IMG/VR virus record: IMGVR_UViG_3300018048_000028
Coordinates: 1-32,301 of that record
Source of the DNA: a virus
Strand: one strand, 5' to 3'
DNA: 32,301 nt
Below, in pieces: positions 5,834 through 13,685 of this stretch. Position numbers and translations under genes: made by a program. The notes beneath the pieces were generated by a model. It searched no databases. It saw only the letters and a program-made list of their open reading frames with translations, and had not been told where the DNA came from. How positions within the stretch are numbered: the first letter of the stretch is position 1; every line of letters starts with the position of its first letter.

Positions 5834-6001
5834 ATGGCACATCCACTAAAAGGACATAAAGGACTTGGGGACACCGTTGAGGCTTTCACTACCGCCACTG
5901 GGATCAAATCTATTGTTGACAAAGCAGCTAAAGCTATGAATAAAGATTGCGGATGCTCGGGCAGAAAAAAAACGCTTAACGACATGTTTCCTTACAAATA
6001 A
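5834..6001 (+). CDS. Small conserved phage protein, CGC motif, 55 aa
   Basis: A 55-residue frame, MAHPLKGHKGLGDTVEAFTT at the start and LNDMFPYK at the end, with its ATG directly after the previous stop. The layout is GLGDT, a helix containing ATGIKSIVDKAAKAM, then DCGCSGRKKTLNDMFPY. This is a pattern I recognise from many Bacteroidota and other phages as a short uncharacterised protein with a CGC knuckle and an LNxxFPY end. Two close cysteines may bind a metal. The role is unknown; its position among the small proteins before the lysis genes is typical. Short length and clear motif conservation support it as a true gene. Confidence 0.75.
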   Translation: MAHPLKGHKGLGDTVEAFTTATGIKSIVDKAAKAMNKDCGCSGRKKTLNDMFPYK

Positions 6002-6033
6002 AAAAATCAAAAGTATTTTTTAAAAAATAGAAA

Positions 6034-6423
6034 ATGGCTAAAAAAACAACAGAAGGTAAAACAAACCCTTCATACGAGAAGAACAATTTAAAGAACACTA
6101 CTATAGATAGGCTAAGAAGGTTAGAGCCAGAAAGCAGCTTTAACACAGAAGACGCTATTAGTAGAGCTAAAACTAATGCTAGATTCCAAACATCTATAGC
6201 TCCTAAAGATACGGTAAACGTTACTGGCTATACTAAAGATGGGAAAGAATATAGAATGTTTTCTAAAAAGGGATCACCTAACGAAAAGATGCAAAAAGAT
6301 ATGGGAGGAATATCAAATGCTTTTAGACCTGTAGTATACGATACTCCCCAAGAAGATCCTTATTACGTAGGAAACTATAGTTACAAAAAACCAACAGAAA
6401 ATAAAAAAACCACAAAAAAATAA
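6034..6423 (+). CDS. Lys-rich protein with PSYE motif, 129 aa
   Basis: A probable paralog of the 109-residue protein two genes upstream. NPSYEK at residues 11-16, KN at 20-21 and IDRL at 24-27 repeat that protein's motif with the same spacing, and KDTVNVT near residues 58-64 matches its KDVQVT segment. The rest is polar with a Tyr/Pro-rich stretch (DTPQEDPYYVGNYSYKK) and a Lys/Thr tail. It follows a 32-base A-rich gap after the CGC protein. No enzyme motif or membrane segment is seen. The function is not known. Confidence 0.7.
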   Translation: MAKKTTEGKTNPSYEKNNLKNTTIDRLRRLEPESSFNTEDAISRAKTNARFQTSIAPKDTVNVTGYTKDGKEYRMFSKKGSPNEKMQKDMGGISNAFRPVVYDTPQEDPYYVGNYSYKKPTENKKTTKK

Positions 6424-6429
6424 AAAATC

Positions 6430-6555
6430 ATGAGAGGAATTAACGAAACAAAAGCTGATTATTTTAAAAGAATTGGAAAAACAGTCGAAACTCCGAAGGT
6501 AGAGGCTCAAGTAGAAACCAAGAAAGAAGTTAAGTCTTCTAAAAAAAAGAAATAA
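6430..6555 (+). CDS. Very small Lys-rich protein, 41 aa
   Basis: A 41-codon frame, MRGINETKADYFKRIGKTVE then a Lys/Glu/Val-rich tail ending in four lysines. It starts 6 bases after the previous stop with an A-rich leader and ends 6 bases before the next start, so it fits the close packing of this operon. It probably encodes a helical or disordered peptide. No family is recognised, and because it is short and compositionally simple, the coding call rests mainly on spacing and context. Confidence 0.55.
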   Translation: MRGINETKADYFKRIGKTVETPKVEAQVETKKEVKSSKKKK

Positions 6556-6561
6556 CATAAA

Positions 6562-6711
6562 ATGGAAAATTTGAAGATATATACATTGAATGGAGTAGCC
6601 TTACTGTTTAGTATGTCGCAAATAAATCCTTATCTTCAAACAATTTCATTATTATTGGCGATAGTTTATACAGCGATACAGATATATAAAAAATTATTTA
6701 GAAATGGCTAA
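6562..6711 (+). CDS. Small membrane protein, 49 aa, holin-like
   Basis: A 49-residue frame, MENLKIYTLNGVALLFSMSQ at the start and IQIYKKLFRNG at the end. A hydrophobic helix covers about residues 22-41 and the N-terminal segment is weakly hydrophobic; the C-terminus is basic. It overlaps the next gene by 8 bases (ATGGCTAA). Position just ahead of two other small membrane proteins, an endolysin and a clear holin suggests a lysis-associated membrane protein such as an accessory holin, but this is inferred from context. Confidence 0.6.
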   Translation: MENLKIYTLNGVALLFSMSQINPYLQTISLLLAIVYTAIQIYKKLFRNG

Positions 6712-6991
6712 AATAGATATTGACGGTGACGGTAAAGCAGACTTGAGTATATCTCTTGGTCAAATAATTATGATTGGCACTTTGCTTGCCTCTATAATAG
6801 GCTCTTACTACACTTTAAGCGGTAGGTTAGCCATTGCAGAAGCCGAAGTATCTAAGCTAAAGTACAATGAGAAGGAATACACCTGGAAAGCTCAAAGAGC
6901 GATAGAGGCAGAAGTTGATAAAATGATGCTCGAAATGAGAGATTTTATGAAAGATCTTGAGTATCTTCAAAAAGACAAAAAAAATAGATAA
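6704..6991 (+). CDS. Membrane-anchored coiled-coil protein, 95 aa
   Basis: The N-terminus reads MAKIDIDGDGKADLS, where DIDGDGKAD resembles a calcium-binding EF-hand or thrombospondin-type loop without the final acidic residue. One membrane span follows at about residues 17-38 (LGQIIMIGTLLASIIGSYYT), then a charged helical region to the C-terminus (EAEVSKLKYNEKE and later) that looks like a coiled coil. The architecture, one helix in the membrane plus a long coil, is common for small proteins in phage lysis cassettes, possibly bridging the envelope. The next gene begins 3 bases after the stop. No specific family is assigned. Confidence 0.7.
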   Translation: MAKIDIDGDGKADLSISLGQIIMIGTLLASIIGSYYTLSGRLAIAEAEVSKLKYNEKEYTWKAQRAIEAEVDKMMLEMRDFMKDLEYLQKDKKNR

Positions 6992-6994
6992 GCT

Positions 6995-7243
6995 ATGGGA
7001 TTAGGTAAATCTGCAAAGTATTATGCCAGCAATCCTTTAGCAAGGGCTAAGAAGCTTGCATACGACAAAAAGTATCAAAAGAAGCCAAGCGCAGTAAAGA
7101 AGCGTATTGAGTGCAACAAATGGAATAGAAAAAACGGAACCTATGGTAACGGAGATGAAATGGATTGCTCTCACAAAGACGGAACATTAATATCAGAACA
7201 CAGAAAACCTAACCGAGCAAGGGGAGGCGCATTAAGAAAATAA
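6995..7243 (+). CDS. Conserved small basic phage protein, TYGNGD motif, 82 aa
   Basis: Starts MGLGKSAKYYASNPLARAKK and contains ECNKWNRKNGTYGNGDEMDC followed by SH. This combination (KSAKYY, then NRKNGTYGNGD, then D.SH, then a basic tail with NRARGG) is one I recognise as a recurrent short protein in phages of Bacteroidota and marine bacteria, with no established function. The Cys-Asn and CSH parts are faintly HNH-like, but a true ββα-metal core is not evident. It is highly basic and probably binds nucleic acid or sits in the virion. It lies between two membrane proteins in the pre-lysis gene run. Confidence 0.75.
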   Translation: MGLGKSAKYYASNPLARAKKLAYDKKYQKKPSAVKKRIECNKWNRKNGTYGNGDEMDCSHKDGTLISEHRKPNRARGGALRK

Positions 7244-7263
7244 ATCAACATAAAACAACAAAC

Positions 7264-7560
7264 ATGAATTTAATTTACATTACCCTAGGATTATTAATTT
7301 TATTAATAATAGTTAATATTACAGCAATCTACCTTACTAAAAAAGGTCTGACCAAAGACGAAAACAACAATATGATTCCAGATATTCTTGAGGAAAAGTT
7401 TTCTCAACTTAAAGAGGAAGTTTCATTTAAGGTTGATCGAGTTGGTGAAGAGATGAAAGACGTTACAAAAGCAATCAAAGAAGTTGGAAGCCAACTAGGC
7501 GATGTTCCAAAAGCTATCGTAACAGGTAAATCTAGATCTGGACGCAAGCCCAAAAAATAA
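7264..7560 (+). CDS. Membrane protein with Ca-loop-like motif, 98 aa
   Basis: The N-terminal membrane span covers about residues 2-24 (LIYITLGLLILLIIVNITAI). It is followed by TKDENNNMIPDILEEK, where D.N.N..IPD..E matches thrombospondin type-3-like calcium loops, and then a charged helix (KVDRVGEEMKDVTKAIKEVG) with heptad character and a basic tail. Its design parallels the 95-residue protein upstream: span, acidic loop and coil. It sits 6 bases before the endolysin gene, so it is probably part of the lysis cassette, perhaps as an accessory or spanin-like protein. That role is inferred; no lipoprotein signal is present. Confidence 0.7.
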   Translation: MNLIYITLGLLILLIIVNITAIYLTKKGLTKDENNNMIPDILEEKFSQLKEEVSFKVDRVGEEMKDVTKAIKEVGSQLGDVPKAIVTGKSRSGRKPKK

Positions 7561-7566
7561 TCTTCA

Positions 7567-8025
7567 ATGAAAATAAGCGATCACATTTCTTTTAAAGAAG
7601 CGATTAGGTCGAATACAGCTAAAAGACTAAACATAGATAATAGTCCGAATGGTTACCAGATATCAAATATGGTGGGAATTGCTGTAAAAGTCTTTGAGCC
7701 TCTTCGAGAGTGGGTTGGGGGACCTGTCAAAATAAATAGCTTTTTCAGATGTGAAAAATTGAATCGTGCTATTGGTGGAGCAAAACGCTCACAACATTGT
7801 GAAGGTAGAGCTCTTGACCTGGATGATACATTTGGATATAAAACAAACGCTGAAATGTTTGAGTACATAAGGAAAAACCTAAACTTTGATCAACTTATCT
7901 GGGAATTTGGAGATGACGAGAATCCAGACTGGATACACGTATCTTATGTTTCAGATGACGAAAACAGAGGAAGATGTCTTATTGCCGAAAAGATAGACGG
8001 CAAAACTAAATACAGATATATATGA
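7567..8025 (+). CDS. Endolysin, peptidase M15-type
   Basis: A 152-residue enzyme of the M15 zinc D-Ala-D-Ala/L-Ala-D-Glu peptidase type. The signature SFFRCEKLNRAIGG then SQHCEGRALDLD is present, giving zinc ligands His77 and Asp84, and DWIHVSY supplies the third ligand, His124. The fold runs the full length, without a signal peptide or a separate cell-wall-binding domain, as usual for small phage M15 lysins of Gram-negative hosts. It would cut peptide crosslinks in peptidoglycan at the end of infection, after the holin lets it reach the periplasm. Its stop overlaps the holin start by 4 bases (ATGA), giving a tight endolysin-holin pair. Confidence 0.9.
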   Translation: MKISDHISFKEAIRSNTAKRLNIDNSPNGYQISNMVGIAVKVFEPLREWVGGPVKINSFFRCEKLNRAIGGAKRSQHCEGRALDLDDTFGYKTNAEMFEYIRKNLNFDQLIWEFGDDENPDWIHVSYVSDDENRGRCLIAEKIDGKTKYRYI

Positions 8026-8504
8026 GCGACCAGAACCAAAATAACACTAAAAAACCCTTTAAAGACACTGGATTAGGTAAGATATTGCTTGGAATTTTAC
8101 CTGGAGTTGTAAAAGGGGCTTCTAAGTTTTTGCCAGACTCAGGGATTACTGGAATCATAAAGAATCTTATAGACAATGACCCAGACATGTCTGATGAGGA
8201 AAAGGCTGCTGCTCACGATCAGTTGGTTCAGCTTTATAAGTTAGAGGTGGAGGATAGGGATTCTGCTCGAAAGAGAGAGGCTGCTATAATTAACTCTGGA
8301 GGAAAAGACTGGATGATGTCTTTGACTGGAATAGTTGGTTTATCTGCATTTGGTTTTTTAGTTTACACTGTTGTAACTACAAATGTTCCAGAAAGCAATA
8401 AAGAGATTTTTATTCATATGATCGGTATAGTAGAAGGTGTTGCTCTTAGCATTTTTGGATACTATTTCGGTTCGGCTGTAAAGAAGGACAATAAGAGCGA
8501 CTAA
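8022..8504 (+). CDS. Holin-like protein, 160 aa
   Basis: Two clear membrane spans lie at about residues 97-118 (WMMSLTGIVGLSAFGFLVYT) and 130-152 (FIHMIGIVEGVALSIFGYYF). A weaker hydrophobic segment is near residues 20-32. Between them is a charged helical region (SDEEKAAAHDQ and VEDRDSARKREAAI). The block DRDSARKREA followed by W and two spans ending FGYYFGSS-like is characteristic of the three-span holin family found beside phage and gene-transfer-agent endolysins. It would form the membrane lesion that times lysis. The coupling to the endolysin supports this assignment. It closes the lysis cassette; a new promoter box lies after it. Confidence 0.82.
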   Translation: MSDQNQNNTKKPFKDTGLGKILLGILPGVVKGASKFLPDSGITGIIKNLIDNDPDMSDEEKAAAHDQLVQLYKLEVEDRDSARKREAAIINSGGKDWMMSLTGIVGLSAFGFLVYTVVTTNVPESNKEIFIHMIGIVEGVALSIFGYYFGSAVKKDNKSD

Positions 8505-8541
8505 AGGACCATAGCTTAAATAAGTGTGTCCTGTTATTTTG

Positions 8542-8549
8542 TAAATTTG
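8542..8549 (+). promoter_or_regulatory. -7 box TAAATTTG for the fibre gene
   Basis: TTTTG directly followed by TAAATTTG, 13 bases before the ATG at 8563. The sequence around it (TTTTGTAAATTTG then an A-rich leader) is almost the same as at 29424. No clear -33 TTG is seen. Confidence 0.55.
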
Positions 8550-8562
8550 CATAAAAAGCAAG

Positions 8563-11187
8563 ATGGCAAGAATATCTACTTACGCTCTCGATACTACCCC
8601 TAGTTTAACCGACCTCTGGATCGGAACTGATTCTGCTACGCAGCAAACAAAGAACTTTAGCGTAGATAGCATTGTAAATCTATTAAATGATAATTCATTA
8701 ATAGATCAGTTTGATGGAGTTATATATGAGTATAAAACATTAGGCTCTGAGCCACAACCTTCTGGAATTTTAAATTTTTCTGGTCAAAACTCACTTCCCA
8801 CGTCTGTAAATGCTGTAACAACAATATATCTCAGCAAGGTTAGCGGATCTGGAGATGTCGTAACTCAATACATACAAGCATTCGACCAGCACTATATTAA
8901 AATAAACCAACAGGGTAATTTAAATATATACGGTGTTTTCCAGGTCAATTCTGTAGAGAATCACGATTCCAACTATCTTTTATTGCAGGTAAACTTTATA
9001 GAAGGAAACGGAACTTTCATTCCAAGCGAAAGATTTTTTGTGTCTAATTACCAATCTGTAATAGACAAAGACTTTAGTGACGACTCTATAACTGAATTTG
9101 GAGATGTTACTAGTGCTGGCTCTGGAAAGATCATAACCGATCAAGAAAGAACAAACTACAACGAAATACACACAAATGGTCTTCGACATTCTGACGTAAT
9201 AGACAATTTAATCTCTATTGGGTCAGACGTTCCTTTATCAGCGAATCAAGGAAAGATACTAAAGGGCTATATAGACACGATAAATACGCTCTTATTAAGC
9301 GATAACGTTGATCTAGACTCATTACAGGAAGTAGTAGACTTCATTGAGTTAAACAGAGATACTCTTGAGTCATTAACCATATCTAGTGTCGCAGGTCTTC
9401 AAAACGCATTAGATGAAAAAGTAGATAAGATTGCTGGAAAGCAACTATCTCAAGAAGACTTTACTACAATATTAAAGTCTAAGCTAGACGGAATTGCTGC
9501 TGAAGCTGAGGTAAATGTTCAAGCAAACTGGGCTGAATCAATAATAACCAATGACGCTTATATTCAGAATAAGCCAACAGATGTAACTGATTTATCTATT
9601 CATAATGCTACAGAGCTAAACGACATAAACAGCTCTGGTTCTGGATATATAATCACAAATGCCGAAAGATCTAGAATAGAAGATGATTTGGTAGAAAAGA
9701 CTCAAACGGTTACTGTTACTGGAACTGCTTCTGAAGTCACTGTTTCTCCAGATACACCTCAAGCATTAGACTCTAACATATCCTTTAACGTAGGACTTCC
9801 TGATGACGTCATTATAACAAGTGATTTGTCTGTTGGAGATAATTTAACCGTTGGTGGTTCAGCCACTGTTACTGGAGATGTTACTGGGGATGATTTAGTC
9901 GCTCAAAACATAATTAAGATCAATAACGCTCAAAATACTGAGCCAGCCATAGAGAATGGTATATATATAAAGCAAGAAGGTGTTCATGAAGAGATGCACT
10001 TCAGATACCATAACCATGATATAAGCTTAGCAACTCTTACAGAGGAGCTTTCTTCTGGTATACTATATGGAGGAGGACTAAGCAAAGCTAATGACACTCA
10101 ATTTACCATACAAGCAGGTAAAGGTATTGTTGTAAATTTAAATAAAACAATTGCATCTGAGCCTCATCCTGAAATTAATTACGTTGAGTGGGATACTCAG
10201 ACTATAGATGTTTTTAATTTAGATCCACTAGACCCACAACAATTGAACTCTTGGATTTATATTGATGATAGTGGAACTATTAATCAGCAATTAGATCCGT
10301 TTACAGACGCACAATATCAAAATGCAATAACCATAGGGTCTGCAATTCACTCAGAAGGAGTATTGAGATTTGCTAGAACTTTTCCTAAAACAGCTTATAG
10401 TAATTCAGATCAGTTTAGTTCTTTCATTAGAATGTTTGGTCCTATCAAAAGATCAGGTCACAAAATATCTGCAAATGGAATTAACCTTTCATTAAACAGG
10501 GCTTCTGGTGTGTCTTTTGCTTTAGGAAGAAACTACAGTGTAAATCCTAATTTTCCTTCAAATATTATAGACGGGGCTAAAAACCTAGCTGGAATACATA
10601 GGTATTATAAAGATGGATCTGGAGGATTCGTTAGGGATGACGGTCCAACAGGGCAGGGGTATGCCGTTATGGATCCAACCAAATTTGACAATGGGTCTGG
10701 AACTTTAGCTAATATGCCTAACAATAAATATTCCATACAGAGGGTTTATTTTTTCCCATCAACTCCAGATTTGCTTATAGTTTATTATGGAACTGACTAT
10801 TACGATAATAAGGAGGTTGCCGAGAAAAGTATATTCTTAGAAGAGTTTGTTGAGGCTAACAACACTGCCGAACAGGCTATTCATGTTGCTACAATAGTAG
10901 TTAAAAAGGAAGCTGAGGATTTAAGCGCTGCAACCGACTCACACATATATCAGGCAGGATTATTTAGAAACCTATCCGCTAGTTTTTCTGGAGGAGTTGA
11001 TGTTAACGCTGGTATTAATGATTTGTCAGACGTTTCTATAAACTCTCCGCAAGAAGGTCAGTCGTTGACTTATAACGCCGTAGATGGCGTTTGGACTAAC
11101 GCAGCTGGAGGTGGAGGAGATTCTTCGAAAGAGGCGATATACCACTTGGTTGGTCTGTCGGATATGTATTATGCACAAAACTTATAA
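8563..11187 (+). CDS. Tail fibre or tail appendage protein, 874 aa
   Basis: A large fibre-type structural protein. The N-terminus MARISTYALDTTPSLTDLWI then GTDS and TKNFS is a pattern I recognise from fibre proteins of Bacteroidota phages, probably the virion-attachment domain. A 16-residue motif occurs twice, DVTSAGSGKIITDQER at 181-196 and DINSSGSGYIITNAER at 354-369. AEAEVNVQANW then IQNKPTD (about 320-340) is a common fibre-shaft element. A short beta-repeat stretch around residues 395-450 (TVTVTGTASEV, VGGSATVTGDVTG) suggests beta-helix or spiral. The last 60 residues carry LSDVSINSPQEGQSLTYNAV, another frequent fibre motif. No peptidase or lyase domain is obvious. The protein probably begins a fibre complex completed by the following genes. 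Confidence 0.8.
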   Translation: MARISTYALDTTPSLTDLWIGTDSATQQTKNFSVDSIVNLLNDNSLIDQFDGVIYEYKTLGSEPQPSGILNFSGQNSLPTSVNAVTTIYLSKVSGSGDVVTQYIQAFDQHYIKINQQGNLNIYGVFQVNSVENHDSNYLLLQVNFIEGNGTFIPSERFFVSNYQSVIDKDFSDDSITEFGDVTSAGSGKIITDQERTNYNEIHTNGLRHSDVIDNLISIGSDVPLSANQGKILKGYIDTINTLLLSDNVDLDSLQEVVDFIELNRDTLESLTISSVAGLQNALDEKVDKIAGKQLSQEDFTTILKSKLDGIAAEAEVNVQANWAESIITNDAYIQNKPTDVTDLSIHNATELNDINSSGSGYIITNAERSRIEDDLVEKTQTVTVTGTASEVTVSPDTPQALDSNISFNVGLPDDVIITSDLSVGDNLTVGGSATVTGDVTGDDLVAQNIIKINNAQNTEPAIENGIYIKQEGVHEEMHFRYHNHDISLATLTEELSSGILYGGGLSKANDTQFTIQAGKGIVVNLNKTIASEPHPEINYVEWDTQTIDVFNLDPLDPQQLNSWIYIDDSGTINQQLDPFTDAQYQNAITIGSAIHSEGVLRFARTFPKTAYSNSDQFSSFIRMFGPIKRSGHKISANGINLSLNRASGVSFALGRNYSVNPNFPSNIIDGAKNLAGIHRYYKDGSGGFVRDDGPTGQGYAVMDPTKFDNGSGTLANMPNNKYSIQRVYFFPSTPDLLIVYYGTDYYDNKEVAEKSIFLEEFVEANNTAEQAIHVATIVVKKEAEDLSAATDSHIYQAGLFRNLSASFSGGVDVNAGINDLSDVSINSPQEGQSLTYNAVDGVWTNAAGGGGDSSKEAIYHLVGLSDMYYAQNL

Positions 11188-11199
11188 CAATATATTTAT

Positions 11200-11207
11200 T
11201 AAATTTG
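11200..11207 (+). promoter_or_regulatory. -7 box TAAATTTG
   Basis: TAAATTTG, 16 bases before the ATG at 11224, in a short gap with an otherwise A-rich leader. It lacks the extra TTTG in front that the 8542 and 29424 boxes have, so it is a weaker candidate. Confidence 0.4.
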
Positions 11208-11223
11208 TAAAAAATAAAAAAAG

Positions 11224-13119
11224 ATGGCGAATTCGATCACTTTAAGTCAAAGTCTAGTAGATGACATTGCACAGAAATTAACCGATGGTACAGCTACCGC
11301 TGAGCAGGTGGTTCTGTACACAAAAGGACTAAATCAACTACAGACTGGAAATGATTTTCAGTCGGTTGTAATTGGACTTTCTCAAGCAGCAGTTGATACA
11401 ATCGACTCTGCAAACGCTCAGTTTCAAGAGGATGCACAAACAGCTCTAAACACATTTAGCCAAACAGCTGATAATATTGACGCTAGCGCAACAAATGCTG
11501 TTTCAGCTATTAACGTAGCAAAAGATGTTCTTGTAGCTACTGACGCTGAAATTTCAACTACCATAAGTGGGTTGCCTTCCTTAACTTTGATTAGAGAAAA
11601 TATACAAGGAGATAGAGATTATATTCATCCTTATGAAAGACCTTGCTTTTGGTCGGCATCGGGAATTAATCAAGCCAACTATGAAGCTATTATAACCTGG
11701 TATAATCATTACGGAAAACAAGTTAAGAATCCAGACTGGGGGAAATCTCAGATGATTATGCATTTAAATAATGAAGGTTATGACACGTCTAATAACTATA
11801 TTAAAGATGGAAATGGTGAACATTACACGAGATATAATGGTGGTGCTATAACTCCATTTCAAGCCTATAGAACATCAAATTCCCAAACTGGATATGAATT
11901 AGGTTTTGCTATGAGTAAAAACGTTTACGGTCACGTAATGGGAACATGGAACGACAAAACGGGGGTCTGGAATGGATATAATGGAACATGGTCTGCTGAC
12001 TGGATGAGAGATACTGGTATTATTGTTGGAGATGCAGACAAATCATGGTACATCGCCAGAACCAACACAACTTTTTATCTTGGAGGAACAAGAGGTGTAA
12101 CAGATTATAATAACGGTTATACCAACAGAGCTAAGCTAAGAGATAATGTAACTCAGCTTTCTGCTGTATATAGAAAATACGAGGATCGTCAATGGGAGAA
12201 TACAAGCGAGCAATTTATCTTGCCAGCACCTATTTCAACTGGATATGGTAATTTTTGTTACAACAAAAATACAAACCAAATGGTTGTTATGGTGTACAAT
12301 GCTGCTGCTGGGAAACAAAGACCTGTTCTTTATTCATTCTCAAACGACTGGAATCTTAAAGATATTGCAAAAGGAACAACGGCTATAACTTACAACTATG
12401 ATCCAATTGCTAATGGAAAAATGACTCAAGTTATAGATAGCACTGTAGATAATGGTGATGGAATGCCTGCGACACCAAATCTAAGTGAGTCTAATTACAG
12501 GGGAACACCTATTCTATGTGATAACGGCAAGGTTGTTCACTTCATGTCAATGGGTAATAGCATATCTGGATCCTCTTATGCTTTTAGATGGGCTCAAAAT
12601 GGAGATGGAACTGATTACGTTAAAGACGCTCACTTCACTTTCGGTGGACAAACCACTAAATATGGCTACGATCAAGGAGCTTATTACGGCGTAAGACACA
12701 CCACAACAAACGACGGAAGATACGTTATCTCTTATGATGTTTATTATTATTATCATGGAGGAGCGAGAGTTATTCTCACTAGAGTTTCTGACGGAAAAGT
12801 TCTTAAATGGACGGATAACGAAACTACTTGGGGATGGAGCTACACTCCAGTTCAACGCAATAAATTAATTGTAAAACTAGAGCCACATCATCCTTATAGT
12901 AATATTTACTTGCATGATCTTGATTGGATGTTTGATAATTTCGCAGATGGTGCGGATGTAAACCTAAGAGGAGGAGATAGCCATGCTAAGCGTTGGATGA
13001 TGGATATTGGTAATATACAGCCATATACAGGGTTTTGCTCTATGAATATCGATTATAGTCATGAGATGGATTACATAAGCCCAACAGACAATCACACAGA
13101 CATAAGAACAATATCTTAA
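11224..13119 (+). CDS. Probable receptor-binding or fibre protein, 631 aa
   Basis: The N-terminal 115 residues are helical and Ala/Gln/Asp-rich with heptad character (QTALNTFSQTADNIDASATN), consistent with a trimeric coiled-coil stalk. From about residue 120 the protein becomes beta-rich and full of Trp, Tyr, Gly and Asn (GTWNDKTGVWNGYNGTWSAD, and a tyrosine run at SYDVYYYYHGG). This composition is typical of carbohydrate-binding or adhesin heads. Repeated short segments with W/Y and GG hint at a propeller-like fold, but I see no clean blade repeat. It follows the 874-residue fibre protein and precedes a small acidic protein, so I infer a distal tail component for host recognition. No catalytic motif is visible. 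Confidence 0.7.
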   Translation: MANSITLSQSLVDDIAQKLTDGTATAEQVVLYTKGLNQLQTGNDFQSVVIGLSQAAVDTIDSANAQFQEDAQTALNTFSQTADNIDASATNAVSAINVAKDVLVATDAEISTTISGLPSLTLIRENIQGDRDYIHPYERPCFWSASGINQANYEAIITWYNHYGKQVKNPDWGKSQMIMHLNNEGYDTSNNYIKDGNGEHYTRYNGGAITPFQAYRTSNSQTGYELGFAMSKNVYGHVMGTWNDKTGVWNGYNGTWSADWMRDTGIIVGDADKSWYIARTNTTFYLGGTRGVTDYNNGYTNRAKLRDNVTQLSAVYRKYEDRQWENTSEQFILPAPISTGYGNFCYNKNTNQMVVMVYNAAAGKQRPVLYSFSNDWNLKDIAKGTTAITYNYDPIANGKMTQVIDSTVDNGDGMPATPNLSESNYRGTPILCDNGKVVHFMSMGNSISGSSYAFRWAQNGDGTDYVKDAHFTFGGQTTKYGYDQGAYYGVRHTTTNDGRYVISYDVYYYYHGGARVILTRVSDGKVLKWTDNETTWGWSYTPVQRNKLIVKLEPHHPYSNIYLHDLDWMFDNFADGADVNLRGGDSHAKRWMMDIGNIQPYTGFCSMNIDYSHEMDYISPTDNHTDIRTIS

Positions 13120-13128
13120 TAAAAAAAA

Positions 13129-13653
13129 ATGAAACAAGTTATATTAGACGGAAAAATAGTCACTGGAGTTAATGAGAATGCAGAAATTCCAGTAACAATC
13201 GGAGTAGGAGTGCCAGATGAAACTGTTTTATCTGTTGGTCAAATACTAGAGGATGATTTAACGGTAAGAGATATTACTGAGCAAGAAATTGTCGACAGAT
13301 TTGGCTTATTTACTAGTGTCAATAAGGGAAGTTTGTATTCAAAACTAACACAATCAGAGCTCACATCTTTTATTTCTGCTTCAAAAACCAATATTAATAT
13401 CGAGGTTATTAAGGAGCTTTTAGATGCTGGAGGAACAGTTGACATGTTTCAAAATAATATTTTAGTCGATGAAAATATTATTACAGAAGAAAGAAAAGCA
13501 GATATTTTAGGTATCACTGAAAAAAAAGAATTCATAGCTAATGGAATGGTTATCAAAGCAAATACTGCTGAGATTGCACCTTATCCATTAGAGGAAGAGG
13601 AAGTTCCTGTTACTGAAGAACAAACAGAAACAACGACTCCTGCTGCTGAATAA
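13129..13653 (+). CDS. Small acidic fibre-associated protein, 174 aa
   Basis: A protein of unknown family with a beta-rich start (MKQVILDGKIVTGVNENAEI), an acidic helical middle, and a low-complexity acidic C-terminus (EEEEVPVTEEQTETTTPAAE) ending near residue 174. It begins 9 bases after the 631-residue gene. Small acidic genes wedged between large fibre genes often encode assembly chaperones or connector proteins, so one of these is a reasonable guess. The Thr/Pro/Ala tail has the same flavour as the poly-Thr linkers in the next gene. No domain is recognised. Confidence 0.65.
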   Translation: MKQVILDGKIVTGVNENAEIPVTIGVGVPDETVLSVGQILEDDLTVRDITEQEIVDRFGLFTSVNKGSLYSKLTQSELTSFISASKTNINIEVIKELLDAGGTVDMFQNNILVDENIITEERKADILGITEKKEFIANGMVIKANTAEIAPYPLEEEEVPVTEEQTETTTPAAE

Positions 13654-13685
13654 TTTTTTTTAAAATAATAGTAAAATAAAAACAA

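Noticed and set aside
6995-7243. HNH endonuclease
   Set aside because: NKWNRKNGTYGNGD and CSH give only a faint resemblance; the conserved His-Asn-His core and zinc knuckles are not present.
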